A stretch of 34,847 bases of DNA from an uncultured Bacilli bacterium (lineage in GTDB: Bacteria > Bacillota_I > Bacilli_A > RF39 > UBA660), in NCBI GenBank assembly GCA_944332535.1, contig CALVKE010000012.1:1-34847 (forward strand). Direction: 5' to 3'. The position numbers and the translations under genes were made by a program. Within the stretch, counting starts at the first letter, position 1. Every line of letters starts with the position of its first letter. The notes below the pieces were generated by a model. That model was not told the origin of the DNA. It saw nothing but the letters and a program-made list of their open reading frames with translations, and did no database searches. Below, in pieces: positions 25,677 to 33,350 of this stretch.

Positions 25677-26701
25677 CTAATGATTTTCTAGTTTTTCTGC
25701 TTCAATTAGTAATTTATCAAAATCAGAAACAAATTTTTATCTTGTATAATTTTGTATTTTTCATATTCACTTTCTGCCTTTTGTTTTGCTTTTTCAGCAG
25801 AGATTTTTCCTTTGCCTTGTAATACATCATAATGAAATAATTTTAAAGATGTTTCAACTTCATTCTTCCAATCATTCATACTCATTGATAAATTTCTTTC
25901 TGCATTATTTTCTGCAATATCTAAAAATAAGTTCACCAAATTATTTAAGTTTTTTATTTCTTTTTCATCTAAATAATTTTTAGCAATAAAAACATCTGAT
26001 TTTAAGATTTTTCCATCAGGAGATTTGTCCCAATTTGTTAATCCCATGTTCGCTTTTTGACTATCAACTCTGTTATAAATAATTTCTGCAGCGGTATTCC
26101 CAGTAATAGCATAGTGAAATTTATTTTGAACAGTTGCATAAAAATCTTTTGCTATATCACTATTTCTATCATAATCAATAGAACACTCAGCAAATATATC
26201 GGTAATTTTTTGATAAAACATTCTCTCACTAGTACGAATTAATTTTATTCTTTCAAGTAATCTTTTAAAATATTCTTGATCAGATTTTCTTGCTTTCATA
26301 AATCTATCATCATCAAGTGCAAAACCTTGTATCATATAATCTTTTATTATTTCATTTGCCCAACTTCTAAATTTGATTGCTTTTTTAGAATTCACTCTAA
26401 ATCCAATAGAAATAATCATATCTAGATTATAATATTCCTTTTGTCTTTTAACGCTTCGTGTTCCTTCAATTTGAACTTGTTCCAAAATGGAACAAGTTAA
26501 TTCTTTACTTAATTCTTCATCATTATATATATTATTTATATGCTTTACAATAGCAGGTCTTTGTACATCGAAAAGGTTAGCTATTGCATTTACATTTAAC
26601 CAAACATTTTCATCTTGTAGAATTACTTCTACTTTGGTTTGGCCATTTTCATCACTATAAAATAAAATATTTTTTTCGTTACCAACTGTTATATTACTCA
26701 T
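25677..26701 (-). CDS. RhuM family protein, frameshifted near its C-terminus
   Basis: The ATG at 26701 has AAAGGAG 8 nt upstream. The intact frame runs 331 residues to 25706. RhuM features are clear: VWLNVNAIANLFDVQRPAI (helix-turn-helix-like), HINNIYNDEEL, KRQKEYYNLDMIISIGFRVN and FRSWANEIIKDYMIQGFALD. The family's C-terminal SDFDK block is found in the next frame (VSDFDKLLIEAEKLENH, ending 25677), so one base seems lost in the run near 25730. The change replaces only about 20 terminal residues and may be tolerated. RhuM was named in a Salmonella pathogenicity island and is frequent on mobile islands; its biochemical function is unknown. It lies 66 bp upstream of the TIR gene, same strand. 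Confidence 0.85.
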
Positions 26702-26748
26702 CTATTTTACTCCTTTCATACACTAATTTTATTTGAACTAACTGAGAC

Positions 26749-26771
26749 GAATAAAAGTCACAAATTTATTC
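26749..26771 (-). repeat. Hairpin repeat 4 with TTTGTGACT loop
   Basis: Perfect stem GAATAAA/TTTATTC (26749-26755 with 26765-26771) around the 9-nt loop. It shares the 16-bp direct repeat GAATAAAAGTCACAAA with repeat 1 on the other side of the cassette (24628-24643). Confidence 0.6.
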
Positions 26772-26773
26772 CG

Positions 26774-26848
26774 TTTAGTTATGTCTAATGTTATTTTGTC
26801 AATAAATAAAGGACCAAGTGATACTAAATAGCACTAAACATAACTGAA
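26774..26848. repeat. Imperfect inverted repeat at the right cassette junction
   Basis: TTTAGTTATGTCTAAT (26774-26789) and the reverse complement of 26833-26848 agree at 13 of 16 positions, 16 nt from the truncated uvrB copy. Within it, ACTAAATAGCACTA (26823-26836) matches ACTAAATAACATTA (24786-24799) at 12 of 14 positions. Confidence 0.45.
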
Positions 26849-26863
26849 TTTAGGGTATCTTCA

Positions 26864-27132
26864 TAATAGGACACGAAATAACAAACATGATTATTGGGAA
26901 CCAACTCTTTTAATTCCGAATATAGTTGTCCCGCCAATGTTTTATTATGTGCTAATACTAGGGTTGGTCTATTTACTTCTTAAATAACATTCGCAATGGT
27001 AAATGTTTTTCCGGTTCCGGTTGCCCCTAGTAATACTTGATCTTTCTTTCCTTCTTTAATTCCTTTGACAAGTTGATGGATCGCTTCTGGTTGATCCCCA
27101 CTTGGTTGAAATTTCGATACTAACTGAAACAT
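26864..27132 (-). pseudogene. Truncated second copy of the uvrB 5' end
   Basis: 269 bp align without gaps to the first 269 bp of uvrB (24278-24546). The ATG at 27132 keeps a good AAGGAG site and a promoter upstream. Residues 1-50 are [20 protein letters not shown] onwards through the Walker [13 protein letters not shown] to TAA change then stops translation at codon 51 (26980-26982). The segment nearest the cassette (26864 to about 27033) differs from uvrB at only 7-8 positions. The first ~100 bp differ at roughly a third of positions. It is most likely the original start of the host's uvrB, displaced by insertion. Confidence 0.9.
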
Positions 27133-27210
27133 AATTTTCTCCTTACTTATCTATGTCAATTGTGTTACCGAAAAGAGGACACAGATATACTTGATTTTTT
27201 TCGCCAATTT

Positions 27211-27239
27211 ATTCTAACACGAAAATGATAATAAGACAA
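27211..27239 (-). promoter_or_regulatory. Stranded ancestral uvrB promoter
   Basis: Minus-strand TTGTCT (27234-27239), 17 nt, TAGAAT (27211-27216) with a TGT extension. It now drives only the 50-codon uvrB remnant and perhaps the RhuM/TIR cassette by read-through. Confidence 0.65.
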
Positions 27240-27244
27240 GAAAA

Positions 27245-27266
27245 GAACAGAGTAGAAACTCTGTTC
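27245..27266 (-). terminator. Terminator of the ftsE-ftsX-M23 operon
   Basis: A perfect 9-bp stem GAACAGAGT/ACTCTGTTC (27245-27253 with 27258-27266) with a 4-nt loop, followed on the minus strand by a U-rich run, starting 4 nt past the stop codon. Confidence 0.88.
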
Positions 27267-27270
27267 CATA

Positions 27271-28473
27271 TTAACGTCCATTAAAGGTAACTCCCTTTTT
27301 TGGGAAATAGATTAAATCTCTTGGTCCATTAAAGGTTCCATTATTATAGATTTTACTAACATATTTTGTATATTTTGACCAACTTCCACAATTTGGATCG
27401 GATTGAGTATATAAGCGACAAGGGGCAATTTCCAAATGAAGATGTGGCCCATAAGCAAGTCCTGTTTCTCCCATATATCCAATGTAATCTGTTGTCTGCA
27501 CTTTCTTTCCAACATAAATATTAGGTGCATATTTACTCATATGAGTATATAAAGAAGAATAGTATTGTCCGCTAGCCGTCTTATGCTCGATAACAATCGT
27601 TAGGGCACCATAATCATCATTATATTTTGCTTTAATTGTACCATTAGCAACTGGATAAATCTTGGTACTATATGGATTTTTATTGGAAACGTCCACTGCT
27701 CGATGAAGGCTTCCCCAACGATAACCGAATTCGCTGGTTACATATCCACTTTCGATGGGGCGATACCATCCTGCTACACTATTGGTAGTAGCACAATCTC
27801 TTCCAATTACATCATTGTCTTCACATCCGGCATCTTCATAACTTTTGATAAGTTCTTGATAGATTTTAATTTGTTGACTAACAGAAACAGAGTTTTCGTT
27901 TAAGCTAGCCTTCACTCCGGTTAATTCCGTAATTTTATTCGTTAGCTCCTCTTGTTTTTTTGTCATCTCAACTTCTTTTTGTTCTAACTCTTTGGTTCTT
28001 TGTTCATTCTCTTTAATCATATTTTCCAGTGAGGTAATCAAATTATTATTATATTCTGTCAATTGTTCTACCACAGAAACACGATAGATCAAGTCTGTTA
28101 GGGTGGATGCATCAAAAGCATACTCTAAATAAAGATTTTCTCCTCTTGCTACTTGTAAGTATTCAAACAATTGCTTTGTTTCTAAGCTTTTGTCTTTGAT
28201 CTCATTGTTATAATCGATAATTTCTTGCTCCATCTCTTCGACTTCTTGATTCATTTGTTGAATTTGACGTTTAATACTTTCTACTTCGTTTCTGCTGTTA
28301 TTAATGGCTTGTTCTGTTCTATCGATTTCACTTTGATTTTGCCTTTGCTCGTTTTCATATTTATTTAATAGATCTTTGTATTCTTTCAAAGTTTCTGCGT
28401 TAACTTCTAAAAGCGGTAGAAAGAGGTATGCTACAAAAATCATAACGAGCAACATAGATACTTTCTTTCTCAT
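27271..28473 (-). CDS. Secreted coiled-coil M23 peptidase, EnvC/CwlO-like partner of FtsEX
   Basis: 400 residues. The signal peptide is about 1-26 (MRKKVSMLLVMIFVAYLF, cleavage near NAE), then a long coiled coil (about 27-210), then a LytM/M23 domain. The zinc and catalytic residues H257 and D261 (HRAVD), H311 (YTHMS) and H344-x-H346 (GPHLHLEI) are all present, so it should cut peptidoglycan cross-links itself rather than act only as an activator. It overlaps ftsX by 4 bp (ATGA). In Bacillus the FtsEX-controlled enzyme is an NlpC/P60 type (CwlO); an M23 enzyme with the same coiled-coil layout takes that place here. Control by FtsEX is inferred from the operon. Confidence 0.9.
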   Translation of the reverse strand: MRKKVSMLLVMIFVAYLFLPLLEVNAETLKEYKDLLNKYENEQRQNQSEIDRTEQAINNSRNEVESIKRQIQQMNQEVEEMEQEIIDYNNEIKDKSLETKQLFEYLQVARGENLYLEYAFDASTLTDLIYRVSVVEQLTEYNNNLITSLENMIKENEQRTKELEQKEVEMTKKQEELTNKITELTGVKASLNENSVSVSQQIKIYQELIKSYEDAGCEDNDVIGRDCATTNSVAGWYRPIESGYVTSEFGYRWGSLHRAVDVSNKNPYSTKIYPVANGTIKAKYNDDYGALTIVIEHKTASGQYYSSLYTHMSKYAPNIYVGKKVQTTDYIGYMGETGLAYGPHLHLEIAPCRLYTQSDPNCGSWSKYTKYVSKIYNNGTFNGPRDLIYFPKKGVTFNGR

Positions 28474-29375
28474 ACTTTTAAATACTTTCTTACTGCCCGA
28501 TAACTTCCTATCATACCAACAAGCATACCTATTACTAGTACAATAAGAGCGGCAATATAAATAAATGGCTCTGGTGCGATTAATTTAATTAATGGAGAGA
28601 AAAGCTGACCATTAAAATTATTATAGAATGCAAAATATCCATAAATAGTGATTAAAACCGGAATGATGGCACCGATCATACCTAGTACCATTCCTTCAAT
28701 AACAAATGGGGTTTTAATGGAAAAGTTGCTAGCTCCGACTAATCGCATTATAGAAATTTCTCTCTTTCTAGAGAAGATTGTTAATTTAATAGTATTCATA
28801 ATTAAGAAAATAGTAACAATAATGAGAGCAATAACAATTAAGATAGAAGCTTTTTGTACGGTTTTAAATACGGAAATTAAACTTTCTACCATTTTTTCTC
28901 CATAATCTACAAAATCAATTCCGTCCATGTTCGCGATTTCATCCGCTGTTTGATGAATATTATCGATATCTTTCACTGTTACTTGAAATGTATCTTTTAA
29001 AGGATTTTCTTCTTCGGTCCACTCGGACATGATATTATCAAACAACTCATAGGATTGTTGCATTTCCAATTTAACTTGCTCTTTTGTTTTTCTTACGCAG
29101 GTCAAGACGTTACTATTCGCTTTTATGGCTTGTTCAATTCCATCTAAGTATTCCGAAGGAGTATCTTTTTCTACGTAGACGACCATCGTAACATCTTCTC
29201 GTATCATCTTGGCAAAGTTGTTGACATTAAAAGTAGCTAGTATGGAAAATGCTACGATAATTAATGTAATGGTAATACAAGAAATGGATGCAATAGAAAG
29301 AGAAAAATTACGAAATACGCTACGAAACGCATCTCTTATATTCCTACCCAGCATTCTAAATATCTTCATCGGCAT
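28470..29375 (-). CDS. ftsX: Cell division permease FtsX
   Basis: A 301-residue membrane protein with one N-terminal TM, an extracellular domain (about 60-165) and three C-terminal TMs, the FtsX layout. Family signs are RNIRDAFRSVFRNFSLSIAS at the N-terminus and FSRKREISIMRLVGASNFSIK after TM2. With FtsE it transmits ATP hydrolysis across the membrane to a peptidoglycan hydrolase. Its start overlaps ftsE by 20 bp; ATGs at 29375 and 29369 are both possible, since the AAAGGAAAG site lies between optimal spacings. It stops with TGA. Confidence 0.95.
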   Translation of the reverse strand: MPMKIFRMLGRNIRDAFRSVFRNFSLSIASISCITITLIIVAFSILATFNVNNFAKMIREDVTMVVYVEKDTPSEYLDGIEQAIKANSNVLTCVRKTKEQVKLEMQQSYELFDNIMSEWTEEENPLKDTFQVTVKDIDNIHQTADEIANMDGIDFVDYGEKMVESLISVFKTVQKASILIVIALIIVTIFLIMNTIKLTIFSRKREISIMRLVGASNFSIKTPFVIEGMVLGMIGAIIPVLITIYGYFAFYNNFNGQLFSPLIKLIAPEPFIYIAALIVLVIGMLVGMIGSYRAVRKYLKV

Positions 29376-30054
29376 ACTTTCCTTTCTCGTAATCTTTGAC
29401 TAGACGTCCTTCTTTTAAAACAAGAACTCGTTTTCCCATTTTATTGACAATTTCTTTATCATGTGTTGCCATCAAAATAGTCGTTTTGGTTGTTTCGTTA
29501 ATGGACTCTAGAATTTTCATGATTTCCATACTCATTTCTGGGTCCAAGTTTCCAGTCGGCTCATCGCATAACAAAAGCTTTGGCTCGTTGACAATAGCAC
29601 GAGCAATGGCTACTCTTTGTTGTTCTCCTCCCGATAATTCACTAGGATAACTACGGATTTTTGACTTTAATCCAACCAATTCTAAAGCTTTTAACGTCTT
29701 CGTTTGTATTTCATCTTTTTTTGCTCCAATTACTTCTAAAGCAAAGGCAACATTTTCATAGACATTTAATTTCGGAAGTAATCGATAATCTTGAAAGACG
29801 ATTCCAAGTTTTCTTCTTAATTTATATACTTTTCCGTTTCTCAACTTTTTGACGTTTAATCCTCCGACCAAAACGTCTCCTCGCGTTGGTTTTTCCTCAC
29901 GGTATAGCATTTTAATTAAAGTAGATTTTCCACTTCCGCTTCCTCCGATGATAAATACGAATTCTCCTTTCTTGATTTTCAAATTTACATCGTAAAGGGC
30001 ACCTACTCCATTTTTATATTGCTTTGTGACATCATTCATCCTTATCAGTTCCAC
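29356..30054 (-). CDS. ftsE: Cell division ATP-binding protein FtsE
   Basis: A 232-residue ABC ATPase. Walker A is GGSGSGKST (37-45), the Q-loop is FQDYRLLPK as in FtsE, the signature is LSGGEQQRVAIARA and Walker B is LLLCDEP. The start is a GTG (30054) with AGGGTG 5 nt before it; the ATG five codons further in lacks spacing. First gene of ftsE-ftsX-M23 hydrolase. Confidence 0.96.
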   Translation of the reverse strand: MELIRMNDVTKQYKNGVGALYDVNLKIKKGEFVFIIGGSGSGKSTLIKMLYREEKPTRGDVLVGGLNVKKLRNGKVYKLRRKLGIVFQDYRLLPKLNVYENVAFALEVIGAKKDEIQTKTLKALELVGLKSKIRSYPSELSGGEQQRVAIARAIVNEPKLLLCDEPTGNLDPEMSMEIMKILESINETTKTTILMATHDKEIVNKMGKRVLVLKEGRLVKDYEKGKYADEDI

Positions 30055-30088
30055 TTTATCACCCTATCTTTTTACATACTATGTAATC

Positions 30089-30097
30089 ATTATAACA
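30089..30097 (-). promoter_or_regulatory. ftsE operon promoter
   Basis: Minus-strand extended -10 TGTTATAAT (hexamer 30089-30094), about 35 nt before the ftsE start, without a recognisable -35. Confidence 0.5.
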
Positions 30098-30182
30098 TAT
30101 TTTCGGCAAATTCCTTGTTTTTTCTACAATTTTACATAATTTTATTACGAATATGACTATTTTTGGCAATCAAACAAGATAC

Positions 30183-30356
30183 TTATTCTTTTATTTTCAA
30201 TAGTCCTTCCAGTTCTTGTTTCGAAATTTTACTATGTTTGGCAACCTCTGGTATACTGTAGCCCTCTTTGATCATTTCAAGAGCGATTATTATTCTTTGT
30301 TTTTGCTTCTGTCTTTCTAAAAAAGCTTTTCTCTTCAAAAACCTTCTTTTTTGCAT
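30183..30356 (-). CDS. Small helix-turn-helix-like protein (57 residues)
   Basis: A 57-codon ORF starting MQKRRFLKRKAFLERQKQKQ, with a basic helix followed by IALEMIKEGYSIPEVAKHSK and ISKQELEGLLKIKE. The second half has the spacing of a resolvase- or transposase-type helix-turn-helix. The same pattern ends many PD-(D/E)XK (Rpn-type) transposase-like proteins, so it may be a free-standing DNA-binding peptide or a remnant of such a protein. A GGGAAG site lies about 9 nt upstream. It stands between ftsE and a terminator, same strand. Confidence 0.5.
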   Translation of the reverse strand: MQKRRFLKRKAFLERQKQKQRIIIALEMIKEGYSIPEVAKHSKISKQELEGLLKIKE

Positions 30357-30446
30357 GATACATCTTCCCTTTTCTATTTATATTCGATATTACTATTCAC
30401 GGAAGAAAAGAAAATTTGACACATTTTTTATTCTTTGATAAAAAAA

Positions 30447-30471
30447 GAAGCTCTCTTAGGAGACTCTCTTC
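30447..30471 (-). terminator. Terminator behind the 192-residue gene
   Basis: A two-part stem (CTTC/GAAG and GAGA/TCTC around a 4-nt loop) is followed by seven U residues on the minus strand, 4 nt past the stop codon. Confidence 0.65.
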
Positions 30472-30474
30472 CGG

Positions 30475-31053
30475 TTATCCTTGTTGATTTTCTTTTAATT
30501 TTGGATATTTTTTTAATAAACTTTTGGCAGCAGCCTTTTGATTTACTTGTGCCGCTTTTACAAAAAATTCTTGTTGAATTTTATAAAATGCTTCCCTTTT
30601 AAAATAACCAGAAGGATTTAAAATAACATGTGTTTCTTCAAATTCCTTACATTGAGGAAGGAAAATATTTTCCGCAAAACTTTGCTCGATATTCCAATAA
30701 ATTCTATAATCTGCACTCGGATCGTCATATCTAACTCTTATATCGTTTGCGCCATGAACGATATCTATTTCACTGGAAGAGGTATACGTTCCTAAATAGA
30801 CATATATTTCATTCGTGTCAATATCTTCTATTTGACTAATATACTTTCTATAAATAGAAGCGATAATTTCTGCTTCTGAGTATTCTGTTTTTTTCACGTT
30901 ATTGTCTAATTTTCTCATTAAAGTAATATATTCTTTCACGTGAGGATCTTTTTCTAGCTCTTTTACTCGTTTGATGTCTGCATTATGCTCTTCCATTTTT
31001 TCTTTGATCCCTTTTACTTCTTCTCTTATTTCTTTTAATAGTTCTTCTTTCAT
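30475..31053 (-). CDS. Hypothetical coiled-coil protein
   Basis: 192 residues. The first 45 are a strongly charged helix, likely a coiled coil (ELLKEIREEVKGIKEKMEEH). A mixed region follows with IYVYLGTYTSSSEIDIVHG, then a basic C-terminus (AAKSLLKKYPKLKENQQG). No TM or signal peptide. The start has GAGGT upstream. It lies 106 bp after the transglutaminase-like gene, same strand, so a shared transcript is possible. No family is recognised. Confidence 0.65.
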   Translation of the reverse strand: MKEELLKEIREEVKGIKEKMEEHNADIKRVKELEKDPHVKEYITLMRKLDNNVKKTEYSEAEIIASIYRKYISQIEDIDTNEIYVYLGTYTSSSEIDIVHGANDIRVRYDDPSADYRIYWNIEQSFAENIFLPQCKEFEETHVILNPSGYFKREAFYKIQQEFFVKAAQVNQKAAAKSLLKKYPKLKENQQG

Positions 31054-31159
31054 TTTGAATACCTCATACTTTCCTTTCCATATGTTCTTTTCTAATCAAC
31101 GTGTTTTTAACAAACAGAGACTATCGAAGGTCCCCCAAACATATTTTGCTACTTTAATT

Positions 31160-32962
31160 TTATCTCGTATTCGTAGTATGATTTTTAAATTCCTCATTGA
31201 CAATTTCTTCCACATTTACATTATCATATTTATTTTCAAGAAAATCAAAAGTTCTTTTGCTACTTGAGACAGTTTCAATCGTCGGATAATATAAATTTTC
31301 TCTCTTTTTCAGCCCAGCTCGAATCGTTTGAAAATGATCAATCAATTCTTCTTGCGGGACATCTTTGTGTTCTAACTGATAAATATGCACAAGAGATGCT
31401 AAAATCTTATCTCCGCTAATAGGTTCTTGTTGAAAGGCGACACAATATTCTTTCAATTTTTCTTTCGTGGTCTCTTCTTCTAGATCATAATCTCTTTGAC
31501 AAGATTTCATAAATTCACCATTATCAATTGAACGCAATGCCGAAGGTAATTTTTGAAACATTTCCTTAAGAGTAGGATTTTTTAACATTTCCTCTAATTC
31601 CTCTGGTGTTTTTACTTTTAAAAAATCATAAGGGTTGAAAGTCACATCAAAAATTCCTTCCGAATCCCTTTCACGATCAATCTCTTCCAAAGTCATCAAC
31701 AAATGATTATATTTGGTTTCACCCATAGAGTCCCAAGTTGGATCACTAATATAAACTCCATCAATATCATATTTTTCATCTTTTATATGAACAAATAATC
31801 TAGCGTGACCGGTTACGCCAAGATTTTCTTGTTCTTCATGTAAAACAGAAACAGGCATATACCCAGTAGTCAAACCAAAACGATTACAAAACGTTTGCAG
31901 TAAATTAACATACCCTGCACAAACAATATAATCATTAAATAGAATATTAGACACAGAACGCGATGCATCATGATACATTCCTTCATCTTCGATTTGGTAT
32001 TTCTTGAAATCTTTTACAATTTCATATAATTTAGTATATAATTCGAAAGGAGAAAGTTGATCCTTAATCATCATAACCGGTTCCAATAGGGACCTTATTT
32101 TTTCTTCTGTTTGAATAGCCTTGCTAAGAGATAATTCTTCAAAATCTAAAACAACGCGCTGGCGAACATTACTATTTTCCATTTCTTCTATGCGTTTTAA
32201 AACAGAAAGATTAATATTCGAAGGATCTAGTTGAAAAACGATTTCAGCTGATTTAGGAGAAAAGAGTTCAGGGAATAACTCATCTTCAAAAGTAATACCG
32301 TCATATAAAGAAGCGATATCTTTCATAAAATTTTCTAAAAAAGAATAATCGGTAACTTCTATATTAATATTTTTAGGTAAATTATTCTTTCTATGCTTTA
32401 ATACTTCGAGAACTTCTTTCAAATCACAACTATCAATCTTTATATAATCTTCTGTTAATAGTCTTTTTAATGTGTTGAGCCCCATTCCTATCCTTTGATT
32501 CATGCGATAAGTAATTCTTGAATCATAACTGTTGGCAAGTTCCTTTGCTACCCCAGGCGTTATAATTTCCTGAATGCTTTTACTCTGACTCAAAAGATCA
32601 AAGATATTTTTTTCTAAAGAATAGCCTTGCAAATCTATTTTGGTAAGATTCGGGTTTTGGGCGATTCCTTGAACTGTATTTTCATTAATAAAAGTTTCAC
32701 CTAGAATAATTTCCTTTCCTTGTAAAGAAGTTAAAAGACTGGAAAGCGCTAAATCTACTTCTTCTTTATGATTTTTATAATAATCTTGATTAATATATAA
32801 AATTCGAGAGGAAAAGAGATCATTTTGAAATAGGAATGGTCTTTCGTTTAAAAAAACAGAATTAGTAGTATCCGAAGAAAAAGGGGAATTATATGGACTT
32901 CTACCTGTAATCATAGAAACCGTCTTCAACCTTTCATCTTTTAAATCGGAAAGAGAAATCAT
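31160..32962 (-). CDS. Large protein with a transglutaminase-like Cys-His-Asp domain
   Basis: 600 residues from the ATG at 32962 (AGGAGG 8 nt upstream; a GTG further up overlaps that site). The N-terminal ~290 residues contain leucine-spaced segments (for example NLTKIDLQGYSLEKNI and NLSVLKRIEEM). Around 300-410 is a transglutaminase/papain-like block: SPFELYTKLYEIVKDFKKYQ, then C348 in VCAGYVNLLQTFC, H386 in TGHARLFVHI and D407 in DPTWDS, in the classical order and spacing. The C-terminal 190 residues are helical and unrecognised. No signal peptide, so it should act inside the cell. The substrate is unknown. Confidence 0.75.
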   Translation of the reverse strand: MISLSDLKDERLKTVSMITGRSPYNSPFSSDTTNSVFLNERPFLFQNDLFSSRILYINQDYYKNHKEEVDLALSSLLTSLQGKEIILGETFINENTVQGIAQNPNLTKIDLQGYSLEKNIFDLLSQSKSIQEIITPGVAKELANSYDSRITYRMNQRIGMGLNTLKRLLTEDYIKIDSCDLKEVLEVLKHRKNNLPKNINIEVTDYSFLENFMKDIASLYDGITFEDELFPELFSPKSAEIVFQLDPSNINLSVLKRIEEMENSNVRQRVVLDFEELSLSKAIQTEEKIRSLLEPVMMIKDQLSPFELYTKLYEIVKDFKKYQIEDEGMYHDASRSVSNILFNDYIVCAGYVNLLQTFCNRFGLTTGYMPVSVLHEEQENLGVTGHARLFVHIKDEKYDIDGVYISDPTWDSMGETKYNHLLMTLEEIDRERDSEGIFDVTFNPYDFLKVKTPEELEEMLKNPTLKEMFQKLPSALRSIDNGEFMKSCQRDYDLEEETTKEKLKEYCVAFQQEPISGDKILASLVHIYQLEHKDVPQEELIDHFQTIRAGLKKRENLYYPTIETVSSSKRTFDFLENKYDNVNVEEIVNEEFKNHTTNTR

Positions 32963-33009
32963 TATAAACACCTCCTAAATTAATATGTTGCATACTATCA
33001 CCTATTATC

Positions 33010-33038
33010 ATTATAAGTTTTAAGGTAAGAAAAAGCAA
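33010..33038 (-). promoter_or_regulatory. Promoter of the transglutaminase-like gene
   Basis: Minus-strand TTGCTT (33033-33038), 17 nt, TATAAT (33010-33015), about 48 nt before the start codon. Confidence 0.7.
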
Positions 33039-33193
33039 GAAAAACATATTGGAGCTTTAATACACTATGGTTATTTATGATAATGTTTGATACGCTAATT
33101 TTTGAAGATGTTCTAAGGTTAATATATGATGCAGCACATAAGACGACGAAAAAAAGAAGAATTAATTAAGAAAGCAGTAGATCATTGAAAAAA

Positions 33194-33213
33194 GAGGCCT
33201 TAAAAAGAGCCTC
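33194..33213 (-). terminator. Probable terminator for the 177-residue gene
   Basis: Stem GAGGC/GCCTC (33194-33198 with 33209-33213), loop 10 nt, followed on the minus strand by six U residues. It lies about 140 nt past the stop codon. Confidence 0.5.
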
Positions 33214-33350
33214 AATCAAGATAACGATCGCGTTTGTTTTGAGTGTTTTTAAATAACCAAGAAGAACAGAAATGTTATCTTTAAGCATTAAACTTTGATT
33301 CTATATCTACTTGTATTTTTATTATCAATACTTCTTTTTCCATAATTTTT

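Larger units (their letters stand above)
32963..33350. other. Intergenic region with one promoter and one terminator
   Basis: No credible gene in 388 bp; a 20-codon plus-strand ORF near 33126 has no ribosome binding site. It holds the promoter of the transglutaminase-like gene and a minus-strand terminator, both listed. Confidence 0.6.

Noticed and set aside
24624-26771. CRISPR array made of the GTCACAAA repeats
   Set aside because: Only a short core is shared, spacing is irregular, two genes lie between copies, and no cas gene is present.
26774-26848. Tyrosine-recombinase core site
   Set aside because: The arms of the inverted repeat are 43 nt apart, far more than the usual 6-8 nt, and no recombinase gene is present.
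28470-28473. Use of genetic code 4 (TGA as tryptophan)
   Set aside because: ftsX ends at TGA exactly in an ATGA overlap with the next gene, which is a standard arrangement under code 11; tryptophans in the core genes use TGG.
33126-33188. Short plus-strand ORF of about 20 codons rich in Lys and Arg
   Set aside because: No ribosome binding site and too short to judge; the downstream hairpin works better as a minus-strand terminator.
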